Below are positions 44,134 to 56,080 of a stretch of DNA of 64,000 nt, piece by piece. Origin of the DNA: Halovenus salina. GTDB lineage: Archaea > Halobacteriota > Halobacteria > Halobacteriales > Haloarculaceae. The stretch lies in NCBI RefSeq assembly GCF_026410925.1, contig NZ_CP112972.1, forward strand, positions 682,001 to 746,000. Direction: 5' to 3'. Positions within the stretch are counted from its first letter, which is position 1. Every line of letters begins with the position of its first letter. The position numbers were made by a program, and so were the translations under genes. Below the pieces are notes generated by a model. It ran no database searches and was not told the origin of the DNA. It was given only the letters and a program-made list of their open reading frames with translations.

Positions 44134-45333
44134 TTACCGGTCGCCGATATCGGTGATATCCTCATCCGGGAACGAGATGAGGTTCTCTCGGCCGATCCGA
44201 AGTTTATCGATGCGATCATCTGCTTCCATCGAGGAGAGGAGCTGTGATACTTTTGCGTTCGACCAGCCAGTCTCCTTGACAATCGTCGCCTGTTTCATCC
44301 GTCCACCGTTCTGTTCGAGGAGCCGTTCGACCCGTTCCTCGTCACTCAGCAGCTCGGGGTCAACATCCTTGTCGGGCGCTGTCTCAACAGGATCTTCGGT
44401 CGTCTCCTCGGTTGTCTCGTTGGTTCCCAGCTCCGCAACCGTCTCTCGCACACGCTCGGGACCGACAGCCATCATCCCGCCAGCCAGCAGAACGCCGACT
44501 ACGCCGAATGCAACGAGGACCATACCGAACTGGCCCAGCGAGAAGCCATTGCCACCACCCGGGGTAGCTGGGTCGGTGCCATCAGGTGTTGGCGTTGAAG
44601 CCGGCGTGATAGTCGGTGTCGGCTCAGGACCATTGGAGCCGAGTCCGATAACTGCCTGGAGTGTCTCACTCGAAAACGAGGTCGGTCCGTCCCAGCGCAA
44701 TGCACCCTCCTCGGGGACACTGCCGGCGTCGTCAAATCCTAGTCCCTCGGGTGCCTCGATTCTGAGGGACTGGCTCGGGCTGAGCCTGTCAATCCAGAGG
44801 CCGATGTCTGTCTCGAAGACATCGTCGAGGTACAGCTTGCTGTCCTCCACGCGAGCAAAGTTCTCCCAGGTAAACGAGAGCGTCAGTTTCCCAGTGGCGT
44901 TGTCGACGCTGCTCGACCGAATCGGGTCAACTATCGCGATGTCGCGGTCGATTTCTGCGTCGAGCAGTTCGCTGGCGCGTTCGAACGCCTCAAATCCGAG
45001 GTCCCGACCGTCGAGAGATCCAGACTCAAACTCCGTGGCCAGGTCGTCGAACGTCTGGCGCTGACGCTGAGTAGAGAGATTAAAGCGCTCCGTTACCTGC
45101 CAGCGGGCGCTGCCGTCGGTCTGTAATTCGACAACGAAGGTCGTGTTCGTTTCGATGGTGGTTGTGTTCACCGCCGCACTCTGGGCGGAGTGTGTCCTCT
45201 CAGAGAGCACGCTGTCAGACGTGGGAGCCGATAGAGAACCGCCCACAGCAAACCCACAGAACACCACCATCACAACGATACCAAAGCAGAGGGTAGAGAC
45301 CGAACAGAGGGCAACGCGGGACGACTCGGGCAT
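44134..45333 (-). CDS. Membrane-anchored winged-helix protein (DUF7345/DUF7343-type)
   Basis: A 399-residue protein with an unusual layout. An N-terminal signal/anchor helix (about 10-32) is followed by an extracellular beta-rich domain (50-235), a Pro/Thr-rich stalk, a transmembrane helix (about 262-285) and a cytoplasmic tail ending in a winged helix (VERLLEQNGGRMKQATIVKETGWSNAKVSQLLSS). I recall such proteins as haloarchaeal DUF7345/DUF7343. It could be a one-component transmembrane regulator sensing the cell exterior. It is divergent from the next gene, sharing a 180-base promoter region with it. Confidence 0.82.
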   Translation of the reverse strand: MPESSRVALCSVSTLCFGIVVMVVFCGFAVGGSLSAPTSDSVLSERTHSAQSAAVNTTTIETNTTFVVELQTDGSARWQVTERFNLSTQRQRQTFDDLATEFESGSLDGRDLGFEAFERASELLDAEIDRDIAIVDPIRSSSVDNATGKLTLSFTWENFARVEDSKLYLDDVFETDIGLWIDRLSPSQSLRIEAPEGLGFDDAGSVPEEGALRWDGPTSFSSETLQAVIGLGSNGPEPTPTITPASTPTPDGTDPATPGGGNGFSLGQFGMVLVAFGVVGVLLAGGMMAVGPERVRETVAELGTNETTEETTEDPVETAPDKDVDPELLSDEERVERLLEQNGGRMKQATIVKETGWSNAKVSQLLSSMEADDRIDKLRIGRENLISFPDEDITDIGDR

Positions 45334-45480
45334 GTACCGGCTTCTTGCCCCTCACACCGGAAAACATTTACTATGAAACGTTAGGCAGCCGTATAAACTG
45401 TCTAGAGCCACCTTACCGACGAATGTAGCTGCTGTCAGTACCACAACGCAAGGGCTCTGTTTCGGTTCATCTCCGCGACC

Positions 45481-45488
45481 TTTTTATA
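45481..45488 (+). promoter_or_regulatory. TATA box for secreted DUF7094-like gene
   Basis: TTTTTATA about 29 bases before ATG 45514, a good leaderless haloarchaeal promoter. It lies in the divergent promoter region shared with the membrane winged-helix gene. Confidence 0.6.
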
Positions 45489-45513
45489 GACCGGCCGGCA
45501 ATACATCAGTGAT

Positions 45514-46731
45514 ATGTCGCGTCCCTCCAGGCTGTTGTTGATACTCTGTGTGAGTGCCCTCCTGGTAGCAGGGGGGACAGCTGTGACAGCCAGCGCCGAC
45601 GAGCCGCTCTGGGAGGCAGGCCAGGTCACGAACAGTACCACTCACATTATCGACGTGAGTAACTCCAGCAATTACCTTTCGCTTGACGAGAGCGAAATTA
45701 AACAACAGCAGTACGAATCTGTGTCACTCGATGTTGCAGGTGCGGTTCAGGGAGATGCACTCCGTCTCCAGGGAGAGCACCGGAAGCGTGGGCTGCAACA
45801 GCAGTTATCGAACACAGAGGATGAGAGAGCGTTCCACGACCGTCTCCTGACAGAACTGGAGCAGAGCGCCCTGGCACTGGAAACACAGGAACGCCAGCTC
45901 TATCGCCAGTACGGTAACGGAGATATCCGAGAGACACAGCTGTTCAGAGAGCTCGTCCGCCTGGGCGTTGCTGGCGAACAGTACCGCAATATCGCCGATG
46001 TCATGCAGCAAGCGATAGACACTGACTCTCTCTCGAGTCGATACTCGAATTTCAATGGGGAGCCTTCGCTGCTCCAATCAGCGTTCCTTTCGCAAATTGA
46101 GACAGGACTCTCGACGGCTGACGCAACTCAGATGTACGTCCAGGCAGGAAACGAGTCACTGATACTGGCTTCAGTCGAGGACGGTACCTTCCTCCGGGAG
46201 GCGACGCTTTTGGGCGAATACGACAGAGATGCATCGGAACAGTTTGGAATCGGTGACGCCTCAGAAGCAAGAGACGCCCTCGAGCGGGCACAGAATTTGT
46301 ACCCGTGGTCGATGAAAGACACGTTTAACCCGCAACTCAGAGGATTCGGGAACTCCGCAACATACCGGGTTACTTCGAGCCACACGCACGGAACCCTCCA
46401 GACGTACATCGACGGCCGGACCACGAACCCCTACCACGAAATCCACGAGAAGAATGCGTTCTCGGTCCCGGTAACGGATTTCACGCAGGCAACAAACGAC
46501 GGAATCAGGATCGACATCCAGCTGACGAACCCGACTGGTCCAATGTTGATCGAGGTCATCGAGACAGACGATTTGATATACAACAATATCACCGTCTCTG
46601 TCGAGGATACTCCCATCAGGACTATGTCATCCGGCGGTGACTTCTACACGGTGCAGCCGGTCGGCTCCTTCGAAATAACTGCAGAGACTGACACTGGCCA
46701 GGAAGTCTCAATCGCAGTATTCCCCGACTGA
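45514..46731 (+). CDS. Secreted protein, DUF7094-like
   Basis: A 405-residue exported protein. A Sec signal peptide (about 1-28) precedes a Gln-rich helical region (60-200, with patterns such as IKQQQYESVSLD) and a C-terminal beta-rich region with sequons. I think it corresponds to the haloarchaeal family called DUF7094; the family name is from memory. It is divergent from the membrane winged-helix gene and precedes a pilin gene on the same strand. The gene order etf, HTH membrane protein, this gene, pilin, methyltransferase, ATP synthase appears to be conserved in haloarchaea. Function unknown. Confidence 0.7.
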   Translation: MSRPSRLLLILCVSALLVAGGTAVTASADEPLWEAGQVTNSTTHIIDVSNSSNYLSLDESEIKQQQYESVSLDVAGAVQGDALRLQGEHRKRGLQQQLSNTEDERAFHDRLLTELEQSALALETQERQLYRQYGNGDIRETQLFRELVRLGVAGEQYRNIADVMQQAIDTDSLSSRYSNFNGEPSLLQSAFLSQIETGLSTADATQMYVQAGNESLILASVEDGTFLREATLLGEYDRDASEQFGIGDASEARDALERAQNLYPWSMKDTFNPQLRGFGNSATYRVTSSHTHGTLQTYIDGRTTNPYHEIHEKNAFSVPVTDFTQATNDGIRIDIQLTNPTGPMLIEVIETDDLIYNNITVSVEDTPIRTMSSGGDFYTVQPVGSFEITAETDTGQEVSIAVFPD

Positions 46732-46810
46732 CCGTCGACCCGGCGGTCTTGAACACCGTGACTCGTACACGGACCGACATTCAAGTACGAAAGAGGTACC
46801 AACAGCGCGT

Positions 46811-47269
46811 ATGTCACGGGCGGTGAGTCCCGTCGTTGGCGTTGTTACGCTGCTTGGTGTGACTGTGTTGCTGTCAGCAACACTGCTCGGGGTTGCTGCC
46901 GTTGACCCATCAGTTCCAGGGCCGACCGCATCGCTGGAGGTGAGCGCCGACGCCTCCACGAACCGAATCGAGTTCGTCCATCGTGGGGGAGACACACTCG
47001 ATGTATCAGGCCTCACCTGGCGTGTGTCGGTCGACGGTGACCCTCTTGAACATCAGCCGCCAGTCCCGTTTTTTGCGGCAACGGGGTTCCGTGCCGGACC
47101 GAACGGGCCTTTCAACAGCGCGAGTTCGAACCAGTTCAGTGCGGGAGAACAGGCAACCCTCAGGGTTGCGTCGACAAACTCACCGGAGATGACACGCGGG
47201 TCGACGGTTTCAGTAACTGTATTGCATCGGAACACGACAATACTCGACGTATCGACGACAGCAACGTGA
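46811..47269 (+). CDS. Archaeal type IV pilin
   Basis: A 152-residue pilin-type protein. The N-terminus RAVSPVVGVVTLLGVTV is the classic haloarchaeal pilin start: Arg-Ala-Val-Ser before a hydrophobic helix, cleaved by PibD after a class III signal. The remainder is a small beta-rich globular domain. It is 79 bases after the secreted protein gene. A part in adhesion or surface pili is expected by family; a specific pilus operon is not adjacent. Confidence 0.87.
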   Translation: MSRAVSPVVGVVTLLGVTVLLSATLLGVAAVDPSVPGPTASLEVSADASTNRIEFVHRGGDTLDVSGLTWRVSVDGDPLEHQPPVPFFAATGFRAGPNGPFNSASSNQFSAGEQATLRVASTNSPEMTRGSTVSVTVLHRNTTILDVSTTAT

Positions 47270-47274
47270 GATAG

Positions 47275-47898
47275 CTACGTTTCGGGAACGTGTGCGAGCG
47301 TGGTAATCGCCCGCGGACTGTTCGAAGAAGCCTGCTGTACCGTATGTCCGAACTGCTCGAAGCCAGCCTCCCGGAACATCCGGTCTGCCTCGGCCTCGTC
47401 ATAGAAGAGCATGATTGCGTCAGCAGCCTTCTGAAACAGCGTCGAGTTCGGGTAGTCCGGCCCGACGACGAGAACCTTGCCACCGGGCTTGCCGACCCGG
47501 CGGAGTTCTCTGAGAGCCGTGACCGGATTCGGCCAGTACTCGATTGAGCCCGACGACCAGACGATGTCGAACCGGTCGTCTGCAAACGGGAGTCGCTCGG
47601 CGTCACCCAGGTGAAACCGGACAGGCCCGCGTTTGCCGAACTTCTGGTAGGCCTTTTCGAGTTGGTGTGGGCTCTGGTCGAGACCGTAGACCTCGTCCGT
47701 TTGCTGGATGAGCCCTTCAGTCGCAAAGCCGGTCCCACAGCCGACATCGAGCACCGAATCGTTGGGCTGGATGTCGAGCATCTCGATTGCCTCGTCGCGC
47801 ATCGCCTCGTTCCAGATGAAGGGATTGATGCGGTCGTAGACCTGCGAGAGGTACCGGTAGAACAGCCGAGCTCGCCCTTTGTCTTCGAGAATACCCAT
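47275..47898 (-). CDS. SAM-dependent methyltransferase (UbiE/quinone-like)
   Basis: A 207-residue class I methyltransferase. The SAM-binding motif VLDVGCGTGFATEGL is at about residues 49-63, followed by the acidic DAERLPFADDRFD and GSIEYWPNP. The general sequence resembles the methyltransferases for tocopherol/menaquinone-type quinones, so a role in methylating menaquinone is a reasonable guess. It converges with the pilin gene with only 5 bases between stops and is divergent from the ATP synthase operon. Confidence 0.82.
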   Translation of the reverse strand: MGILEDKGRARLFYRYLSQVYDRINPFIWNEAMRDEAIEMLDIQPNDSVLDVGCGTGFATEGLIQQTDEVYGLDQSPHQLEKAYQKFGKRGPVRFHLGDAERLPFADDRFDIVWSSGSIEYWPNPVTALRELRRVGKPGGKVLVVGPDYPNSTLFQKAADAIMLFYDEAEADRMFREAGFEQFGHTVQQASSNSPRAITTLAHVPET

Positions 47899-48034
47899 CG
47901 GTTGTTAGTTGGTGCGGGTCGTCAATAATCTGGCGGATTTAAGTGACATTATTCCGGCATGCGGGGCGATAACACGGGAAATCAATTCCGCAACTACCAA
48001 ATAGGCATTCTTGCTAGACCCAGACGATTGAGGA

Positions 48035-48367
48035 ATGCCCAACCAAGAGGTGTTACGACAAATCAAGGAGTCCGAAGCAGAGGCCGACGAGATAATTGAG
48101 GAGGCCGAAGCCGAAGCCCGCGAGCGCATCGATGAGGCGCGAGAGCGGGCCGAGGCGATTCGCGAAGAGGCCAGAGAGGAGGCAAAAGAGGAGGCCGAGC
48201 AGCGAATCGAAACGGCCAGAGAAGAGATCGAAGCCGAGCGCGATGAGATTATTGCAACAGGCGAGAAAGAACGCGACCAGTTGGAAGAAAAAGCCGACGA
48301 GCACGTCGAAGAGGTGATCGAACACACGGTCGAGCTGTTCACGGAGGCGGTGCATGCTCAGACCTGA
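48035..48367 (+). CDS. atpH: A-type ATP synthase subunit H
   Basis: A 110-residue all-helical subunit that forms, with subunit E, the peripheral stalk of the archaeal ATP synthase. The sequence is a nearly continuous coiled coil of Glu, Ala and Arg (ESEAEADEIIEEAEAEARE). It is the first gene of the operon. A purine-rich TGAGGA precedes the ATG and is a possible ribosome site. The end overlaps atpI by 14 bases. Confidence 0.9.
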   Translation: MPNQEVLRQIKESEAEADEIIEEAEAEARERIDEARERAEAIREEAREEAKEEAEQRIETAREEIEAERDEIIATGEKERDQLEEKADEHVEEVIEHTVELFTEAVHAQT

Positions 48368-50522
48368 GAAGATGTCGAAAGTCTCGGTGACCGGCGCTAA
48401 GTCCGTCATGGACGAGGTCATCGAGACGATGCACGACCTGCACCTTGTCCACATCACGGATTACGATGGTACCTGGGACGGGTTCGAGCCCGGCGACTCC
48501 CTCGAAGGGGCCGACGAAACGTCGAGCATGCTCGTGACCGTGCGAGCAATCGAGAGTACGCTCGATATCTCTGGAGATGAGGTTGGCTCGACGGCAGCCG
48601 CCAGCCTCGACAACGCCGAGGAGAAACTTGAGGAGATCCGGACCGAGATCAACAAGCTCGATGACAGACGCGACGAGCTTCGGGGCAGACAGCGCGAAAT
48701 CCAAGAGCAACTCGACCAGACGGAGCTATTCGCCGACCTCGGCCTGGATCTCGACCTCCTGTGGGGATACGACTCTCTGAGCGTCCGTGTCGGAGAGGGT
48801 GACGCCGGGGCTATCGATGCCACCCTCGCAGAGAGCGATGATATCGACGCCTACGAGATCTTCAGCGGCGACAAAAGCGTTGCAGTCTTCGCACGCGAGC
48901 AGGCAGAGGGCGCACTCGAGGACGCGATTGTCGGTGTTCCCTTCACAGCCTACGAGGTGCCAGAGGCCTCGGGTGACCCTGCGTCGAACGTCGCAGAGCT
49001 CGAACGCGAACACGAACAGATCGCGACGAAACTCGAACGGACGGAGAGTGAGATCGAAGAGCTTCGCCTCGAACACGGCAGCTTCCTGCTCGCCTTGGAG
49101 GAGAAGCTCTCGGTCGACGCACAGAAGTACGAAGCACCACTTCGGTTTGCGACGACCAAACGGTCGTTCGTCGTCGAGGGATGGGTGCCGACAGAGAAAT
49201 ACGAGGCATTCGTCTCCGAACTCGACCAGGCGGTGGGCGACCGCCTCGAAATTGAAGAAATCGAGCGTGCCGCGTACACAAGCAGCGGGCATACAGCCCA
49301 CCACGAGGAGACAGCGGCAGACGGCGGACAGGAGGTCGCGACCGACGGCGGCACCGACGGCGGTGTCGTGACCGTCGACGACGAGCCGCCCGTCATCCAG
49401 CGGAATCCGAACATCATTGGTCCGTTCGAGCTTCTCGTGAAAGCCGTCAACAGGCCGAAGTACTCGGAGTTCGACCCGACGATTGCGATATTCCTGACCT
49501 TCCCGTTGTTCTTTGGGTTCATGATCGGAGACATCGGGTATGGGATCCTTTACGCCACGATTGGCTACGGCGTCGTCGCGAAGTTCGAGTCACAGGGACT
49601 GGTGGACTTCGGGAAGATTGTCGCCTGGCTCGGTGTCTTCGCGGCAATCTTTGGCGTCCTGTACGGTGAGATACTCGGATTACACTTCTTCGAGTGGTTC
49701 GGTGCACACCCGCCAATCGAGAAGGGCATCTCCGATGTAATGTGGGCCAAAGCCTGGCTCGTCGTCGCAGTTCTCGCCGGCTGGGTTCACCTCAACGTCG
49801 GATACATCCTCAGCTTTATCGAGGAGATTCAGCTCCACAGTGCCAAAGAGGCGGTCGTCGAGACCGGTTCGTGGCTGTTGATGCTGAACGGCATCTGGGT
49901 ATTCATCTTCAGTAAGCTCTTTGACGGCAGTAAGCCGGAATTCATCGTCGGGAGCGAGGCGGCGCTCAACGGGAGCCCGTTTGAACTCGGGTTCGCTGGC
50001 TTCCCGTCAATCGTCGGCTTGGTAGGTATCGTCGCGTTCCTCCTTGGCGTTGGGATTCTCCTCACCGGCCCGTGGTTCGAGGTCGTCGAGGCAGTCGCGC
50101 CGTTTACCCACACGCTGTCGTACACCCGGCTGACTGCGGTGTTGCTGGCGAAGGCCGGAATGGCCCTAGCTGTGAACCTCCTGTACTGGGGTGCCTACAA
50201 CGACGAAGAGGGCTTCCACTACATGTACGACTACGAGCCCGGGTACGAACCCCACGGCGAGGAAGCCGAAGTCGTCTTCGGCGGTATCGCCAACATGGGA
50301 ACGGAGATGACACTCGGGCCGCTCCAGCTGGGACTCGAAGGTGCGTTGCTCGGACTGCCAGTCCTGATTCTCGGCCATATCGTCGTCTTGGCAATCGGTG
50401 GCACAGCGGCTATACAGGCCATCAGGCTGGAGTACTTCGAGTTCTTTGAGAAGTTTTATGAAGGCGGTGGAAAGAACTACCAACCGTTCGGTTACGACAG
50501 AGAATACACTACTGACAACTAA
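48354..50522 (+). CDS. atpI: A-type ATP synthase subunit I (a subunit)
   Basis: A 722-residue subunit forming the proton half-channels at the K ring. The first 350 residues are cytoplasmic with coiled-coil segments; the last 370 carry about eight membrane helices, including the SYTRLTAVLLAKAGMALA segment with the essential Arg facing the ring. The haloarchaeal enzyme has an acidic insertion (ETAADGGQEVATDGG) at about 322-345. The start MLRPEKMSKV is the family start and overlaps atpH. Confidence 0.94.
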   Translation: MLRPEKMSKVSVTGAKSVMDEVIETMHDLHLVHITDYDGTWDGFEPGDSLEGADETSSMLVTVRAIESTLDISGDEVGSTAAASLDNAEEKLEEIRTEINKLDDRRDELRGRQREIQEQLDQTELFADLGLDLDLLWGYDSLSVRVGEGDAGAIDATLAESDDIDAYEIFSGDKSVAVFAREQAEGALEDAIVGVPFTAYEVPEASGDPASNVAELEREHEQIATKLERTESEIEELRLEHGSFLLALEEKLSVDAQKYEAPLRFATTKRSFVVEGWVPTEKYEAFVSELDQAVGDRLEIEEIERAAYTSSGHTAHHEETAADGGQEVATDGGTDGGVVTVDDEPPVIQRNPNIIGPFELLVKAVNRPKYSEFDPTIAIFLTFPLFFGFMIGDIGYGILYATIGYGVVAKFESQGLVDFGKIVAWLGVFAAIFGVLYGEILGLHFFEWFGAHPPIEKGISDVMWAKAWLVVAVLAGWVHLNVGYILSFIEEIQLHSAKEAVVETGSWLLMLNGIWVFIFSKLFDGSKPEFIVGSEAALNGSPFELGFAGFPSIVGLVGIVAFLLGVGILLTGPWFEVVEAVAPFTHTLSYTRLTAVLLAKAGMALAVNLLYWGAYNDEEGFHYMYDYEPGYEPHGEEAEVVFGGIANMGTEMTLGPLQLGLEGALLGLPVLILGHIVVLAIGGTAAIQAIRLEYFEFFEKFYEGGGKNYQPFGYDREYTTDN

Positions 50523-50530
50523 TCAAAACC

Positions 50531-50779
50531 ATGTTCGAAACACTACCTGACCTGTCGAACGCTGTACTGTCATCGTCACCTGCACTGACCAAGGAAGCCG
50601 CGGCCGCACTTTCGGTCGGCCTGGCAGCACTCGCAACGGGGTATGCACAGCGGGGCATCGGGTCCGCCGCAGTGGGTGCCGTCGCCGAAGACGGTGACAA
50701 CCTTGTTCCGGGCCTGATTCTGACGGCGCTTCCGGAGACGCTCATCATTATCGCGTTCGTCGCCATCTTCGTGGTGTAA
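50531..50779 (+). CDS. atpK: A-type ATP synthase subunit K (proteolipid ring)
   Basis: An 82-residue two-helix proteolipid. The second helix holds Glu69 in TALPETLIIIAF, the ion-binding carboxylate. The size is that of a simple c-type subunit without duplication. It follows atpI by 8 bases. Whether protons or sodium are carried is not decided by these features alone; haloarchaeal enzymes are taken to be proton-driven. Confidence 0.94.
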   Translation: MFETLPDLSNAVLSSSPALTKEAAAALSVGLAALATGYAQRGIGSAAVGAVAEDGDNLVPGLILTALPETLIIIAFVAIFVV

Positions 50780-50797
50780 CGCCTCCCTACCAAACCT

Positions 50798-51379
50798 ATG
50801 ACTCTGGATACCGTCGTAGAAGACATTAGAGAGCAAGCCCGCGCGCGTGCGGAAGAGATCCGCGACGAGGCCGATACGGAGGCCAACGAGATACTCGAAG
50901 CGGCCGAAGCCGACGCCGAAGAGATCCGCGCGGAGATTCTGGACGACGCGGAGAGCCAGATAGAACAGGAGCGAGAACAGCGGATGTCAAGCGCCAAGCT
51001 GGAGGCCAAACAGAGTCGGCTCGAAGCCCGTCGTGATGTTCTCCAGTCGGTCCGAGACGACGTGGAGGCAGAGGTCGTGGACCTGGCCGACGACGAGCGA
51101 CGAGAGCTGACCGAAGCCCTGCTGGATGCAGCTGCAGCCGAGATTGACGACGGTGCGACCGTCAAGGTCTACGGCCGAGCTGAGGACCAGGAACTGCTTG
51201 AGTCGCTGCTTGCGGAGTACGACGGCTTCGAATTCGCGGGCGAATTCGACTGCCTCGGTGGTGTCGTTGTCGAAAGTACCGAGTCGCGTGTCCGCATCAA
51301 GAACACGTTCGACTCGATTCTCGAGGAGGTTTGGGAGGACAACCTCCGCGAAATAAGTGATATGCTCTTCGAGCAATGA
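50798..51379 (+). CDS. atpE: A-type ATP synthase subunit E
   Basis: A 193-residue peripheral-stalk subunit. The N-terminal half is coiled coil (EIRDEADTEANEILEAAEAD) pairing with subunit H, and the C-terminal half is a globular domain that caps A and B (FAGEFDCLGGVVVES). It overlaps atpC by 4 bases. Confidence 0.93.
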   Translation: MTLDTVVEDIREQARARAEEIRDEADTEANEILEAAEADAEEIRAEILDDAESQIEQEREQRMSSAKLEAKQSRLEARRDVLQSVRDDVEAEVVDLADDERRELTEALLDAAAAEIDDGATVKVYGRAEDQELLESLLAEYDGFEFAGEFDCLGGVVVESTESRVRIKNTFDSILEEVWEDNLREISDMLFEQ

Positions 51380-52437
51380 GCCAGGCAGGTACCTCGAATC
51401 CGGAGTACGTCAACTCCCGCGTTAGGGCACGCAGAGCGGCGCTTTTCGACGAGGAAGATTACCGAAAGCTCGTCCGGATGGGGGCCGGCGAAATCGCTCG
51501 CTACATGGAAGAGACCGAGTACGAGTCCGAGATGAACGCCCTCGGTGCGCGACACCGAGGCGTTGACCTCATCGAGTACGCCCTCAACGAGAACCTGGCG
51601 AAGCACTTCGACCAGTTGCTCGACTGGGCTGAAGGAACGCTGTACACGCGGGTTGCAAACTACCTCCGGAAGTTCGACGCCTGGAACGCAAAGACTGCTA
51701 TCCGTGGCGTCTACTCCGGATCGGACGCCGAAGAGATATCGACGGATTACATCCGTGCCGGTGAGTTCGACGACGGACTGCTGGACCAGATGGCCGCAGC
51801 AGGCTCCGTCGAGGAAGTTGTCGAACTCCTTTCGGAGACGATATTTGCAGAGGGGCTCGATGCCGCCTACGAGGAATTCGAGGAACGGGACGTGTTGGTG
51901 CCTCTAGAGAACGCGATCGACAAGACATTCTACGAGCACCTCCTCGACGGCATCGACACGACGATAGTCGACCGGAACACGCCGGCTGGCCTGTATCTGG
52001 ACGTGCTCCAGGCCGAAATTGACTTCCGGAACATCCGCAACGCACTGCGGCTGTCCCGGACCGGGACCGACCTCGACCCGGGCGAGTACTACATCGAGGG
52101 CGGCAAGCTGTTCGAGTCGGGTGAGCTGCGAGGACTCGTCGGGAACTTCGACGAGTTCGTCGACTACATCCGCGAGAGCACGTACGGCGACGAGCTGTCG
52201 AGTGCGCTCAGCGACCTGGATGAAGCCGAGAGCCTCATTCAGTTCGAGCACGCACTCGATGCAGCACTGCTCGAGTACTCGGACACCCTCTCGTACACGT
52301 ATCCGGTCTCAATCTGCTCTGCGCTCTCGTACATCCTTGCAAAGGAGCGCGAGATAGAGAATATCCGGGCAATCGCCCGGGGTCGAGAGGTCGGCCTCTC
52401 GCCCGAGGAGATCGAAGACGAGCTGGTGGTAACATGA
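51376..52437 (+). CDS. atpC: A-type ATP synthase subunit C
   Basis: A 353-residue funnel-shaped subunit linking the central rotor to the K ring. The helical sequence and the SNPEYVNSRVRARRAALF start match archaeal subunit C (V-type d). It overlaps both neighbours by 4 bases, consistent with translational coupling in the operon. Confidence 0.93.
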   Translation: MSQAGTSNPEYVNSRVRARRAALFDEEDYRKLVRMGAGEIARYMEETEYESEMNALGARHRGVDLIEYALNENLAKHFDQLLDWAEGTLYTRVANYLRKFDAWNAKTAIRGVYSGSDAEEISTDYIRAGEFDDGLLDQMAAAGSVEEVVELLSETIFAEGLDAAYEEFEERDVLVPLENAIDKTFYEHLLDGIDTTIVDRNTPAGLYLDVLQAEIDFRNIRNALRLSRTGTDLDPGEYYIEGGKLFESGELRGLVGNFDEFVDYIRESTYGDELSSALSDLDEAESLIQFEHALDAALLEYSDTLSYTYPVSICSALSYILAKEREIENIRAIARGREVGLSPEEIEDELVVT

Positions 52438-52769
52438 GCGCGGGAAGCCAGGAAATCGCCGTTGTCGGGAGCCCAGAGTTCACAACCGGCTTCCGGCTGG
52501 CTGGCGTACGGAAGTTTGCGAACGTCCCCGACGACGAGAAATCCGAGGAGCTCGACGACGCTGTCGCAGAGACGATGGCCGACAACGAGGTCGGCATCGT
52601 CGTCATGCACGACGACGACCTCGAACACCTCTCGCGAGAGGTGCGCGAGGACGTCGAGAACAGCGTCGAGCCGGTCGTTATCACGCTCGGGGGCGGTGCA
52701 GGGAGCGGCAATCTGCGCGAGCAGATCAAACGAGCAATCGGTATCGACCTGATGGAGGACGAAGACTAA
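52434..52769 (+). CDS. atpF: A-type ATP synthase subunit F
   Basis: A 111-residue central-stalk subunit with a Rossmann-like alpha/beta N-domain ([19 protein letters not shown]) and a C-terminal helix that contacts D and B. It overlaps atpC by 4 bases and ends one base before atpA. Confidence 0.93.
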   Translation: MSAGSQEIAVVGSPEFTTGFRLAGVRKFANVPDDEKSEELDDAVAETMADNEVGIVVMHDDDLEHLSREVREDVENSVEPVVITLGGGAGSGNLREQIKRAIGIDLMEDED

Positions 52770-52770
52770 C

Positions 52771-54549
<1,779 letters not shown>

Positions 54550-54551
54550 CA

Positions 54552-55964
54552 ATGAAAGAGTACAAGACAATCACCGAAATCAGCGGTCCGCTGGTCTTCG
54601 CAGAGGTCGACGAGCCGGTCGGCTACGACGAGATCGTCGAAATCGAGACGCCCAGCGGCGAAACAAAGCGCGGACAGGTACTGGAAACGAGCGACGGGCT
54701 CGTCTCCATCCAGGTGTTCGAGGGGACAGATGGTATCGACCGCAACGCGTCGGTCCGGTTCATCGGCGAGACCCTGAAGATGCCTGTGACCGAGGACCTC
54801 CTCGGTCGCGTTCTCGACGGATCGGGCCGTCCCATCGATGACGGCCCCGACATCGTCCCCGAAGAGCGACGGGACATCGTCGGCGCAGCAATCAACCCAT
54901 TCTCGCGGGAGTACCCCGAGGAGTTCATCCAGACCGGTGTGTCCGCCATCGACGGCATGAACACGCTCGTCCGGGGACAGAAGCTCCCCATCTTCTCCTC
55001 GTCGGGGCTTCCCCACAACGACCTCGCACTCCAGATTGCCCGGCAGGCAACAGTGCCCGAGGAAGCGGAAGGCGACGGCGAAGACGACTCCGAGTTCGCA
55101 GTCATCTTCGGCGCGATGGGAATCACCCAGGAGGAGGCAAACGAGTTCATGGACGACTTCGAGCGCACCGGTGCGCTGGAGCGGTCGGTCGTCTTCATGA
55201 ACCTCGCAGACGACCCCGCAGTCGAGCGGACGGTCACGCCTCGGCTGGCGCTTACCACGGCAGAGTACCTCGCCTTCGACAAGGACTATCACGTGCTGGT
55301 CATCCTGACGGATATGACCAACTACTGTGAGGCCCTGCGCGAGATTGGCGCGGCACGCGAAGAGGTGCCGGGCCGCCGTGGCTACCCCGGATACATGTAC
55401 ACCGACCTGGCCCAAATCTACGAGCGGGCCGGTCGTATCAAAGGCCAGGAGGGGTCGATTACGCAGATTCCCATCCTGACGATGCCCAGCAACGACATCA
55501 CCCACCCGATTCCGGACCTGACTGGCTACATCACCGAGGGGCAGATCATTGTCGACCCCGACCTGAACTCCCAAGGCGTGAAGCCGCCGGTCAACGTCCT
55601 GCCCAGCCTCTCACGGCTGATGGACGACGGTATCGGCGAGGGACTCACCCGTGAGGACCACGGCGATGTCTCTGACCAGCTGTACGCAGCCTACGCAGAG
55701 GGCGAAGACAAGCGTGACCTCGTGAACATCGTCGGTCGCGAGGCTCTCTCTGACCTCGACAACAAGTACCTCGACTTCGCCGACCGCTTCGAGGACGAGT
55801 TCATCGAGCAGGGCTTCGGGACAAACCGCAACATCGAATCGACGCTGGATATCGGCTGGGACCTCCTCTCGATGCTCCCCAAGGATGTCCTCAGCCGAAT
55901 CGACGAGGACCTCATCGGCGAGTACTACGAAGAGAGCGAAGCTGAAGAAGTCGCCGCCGACTGA
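54552..55964 (+). CDS. atpB: A-type ATP synthase regulatory subunit B
   Basis: A 470-residue non-catalytic nucleotide-binding subunit alternating with A in the head. The start [15 protein letters not shown] and the degenerate P-loop ([14 protein letters not shown]) identify it as subunit B. The segment [24 protein letters not shown] is strongly conserved. An acidic EESEAEE tail completes it. Confidence 0.96.
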   Translation: MKEYKTITEISGPLVFAEVDEPVGYDEIVEIETPSGETKRGQVLETSDGLVSIQVFEGTDGIDRNASVRFIGETLKMPVTEDLLGRVLDGSGRPIDDGPDIVPEERRDIVGAAINPFSREYPEEFIQTGVSAIDGMNTLVRGQKLPIFSSSGLPHNDLALQIARQATVPEEAEGDGEDDSEFAVIFGAMGITQEEANEFMDDFERTGALERSVVFMNLADDPAVERTVTPRLALTTAEYLAFDKDYHVLVILTDMTNYCEALREIGAAREEVPGRRGYPGYMYTDLAQIYERAGRIKGQEGSITQIPILTMPSNDITHPIPDLTGYITEGQIIVDPDLNSQGVKPPVNVLPSLSRLMDDGIGEGLTREDHGDVSDQLYAAYAEGEDKRDLVNIVGREALSDLDNKYLDFADRFEDEFIEQGFGTNRNIESTLDIGWDLLSMLPKDVLSRIDEDLIGEYYEESEAEEVAAD

Positions 55965-56080
55965 TTCTCGACGGGCTGTCGTTTATCTGTTCGACTCTGG
56001 TGAGACACGACGGACACCGACCGGTTTGTGAGAGGAGGCGAAGCCTGGTTCTAAGTACGAGCGCAAGGTACTGTGCCCAA

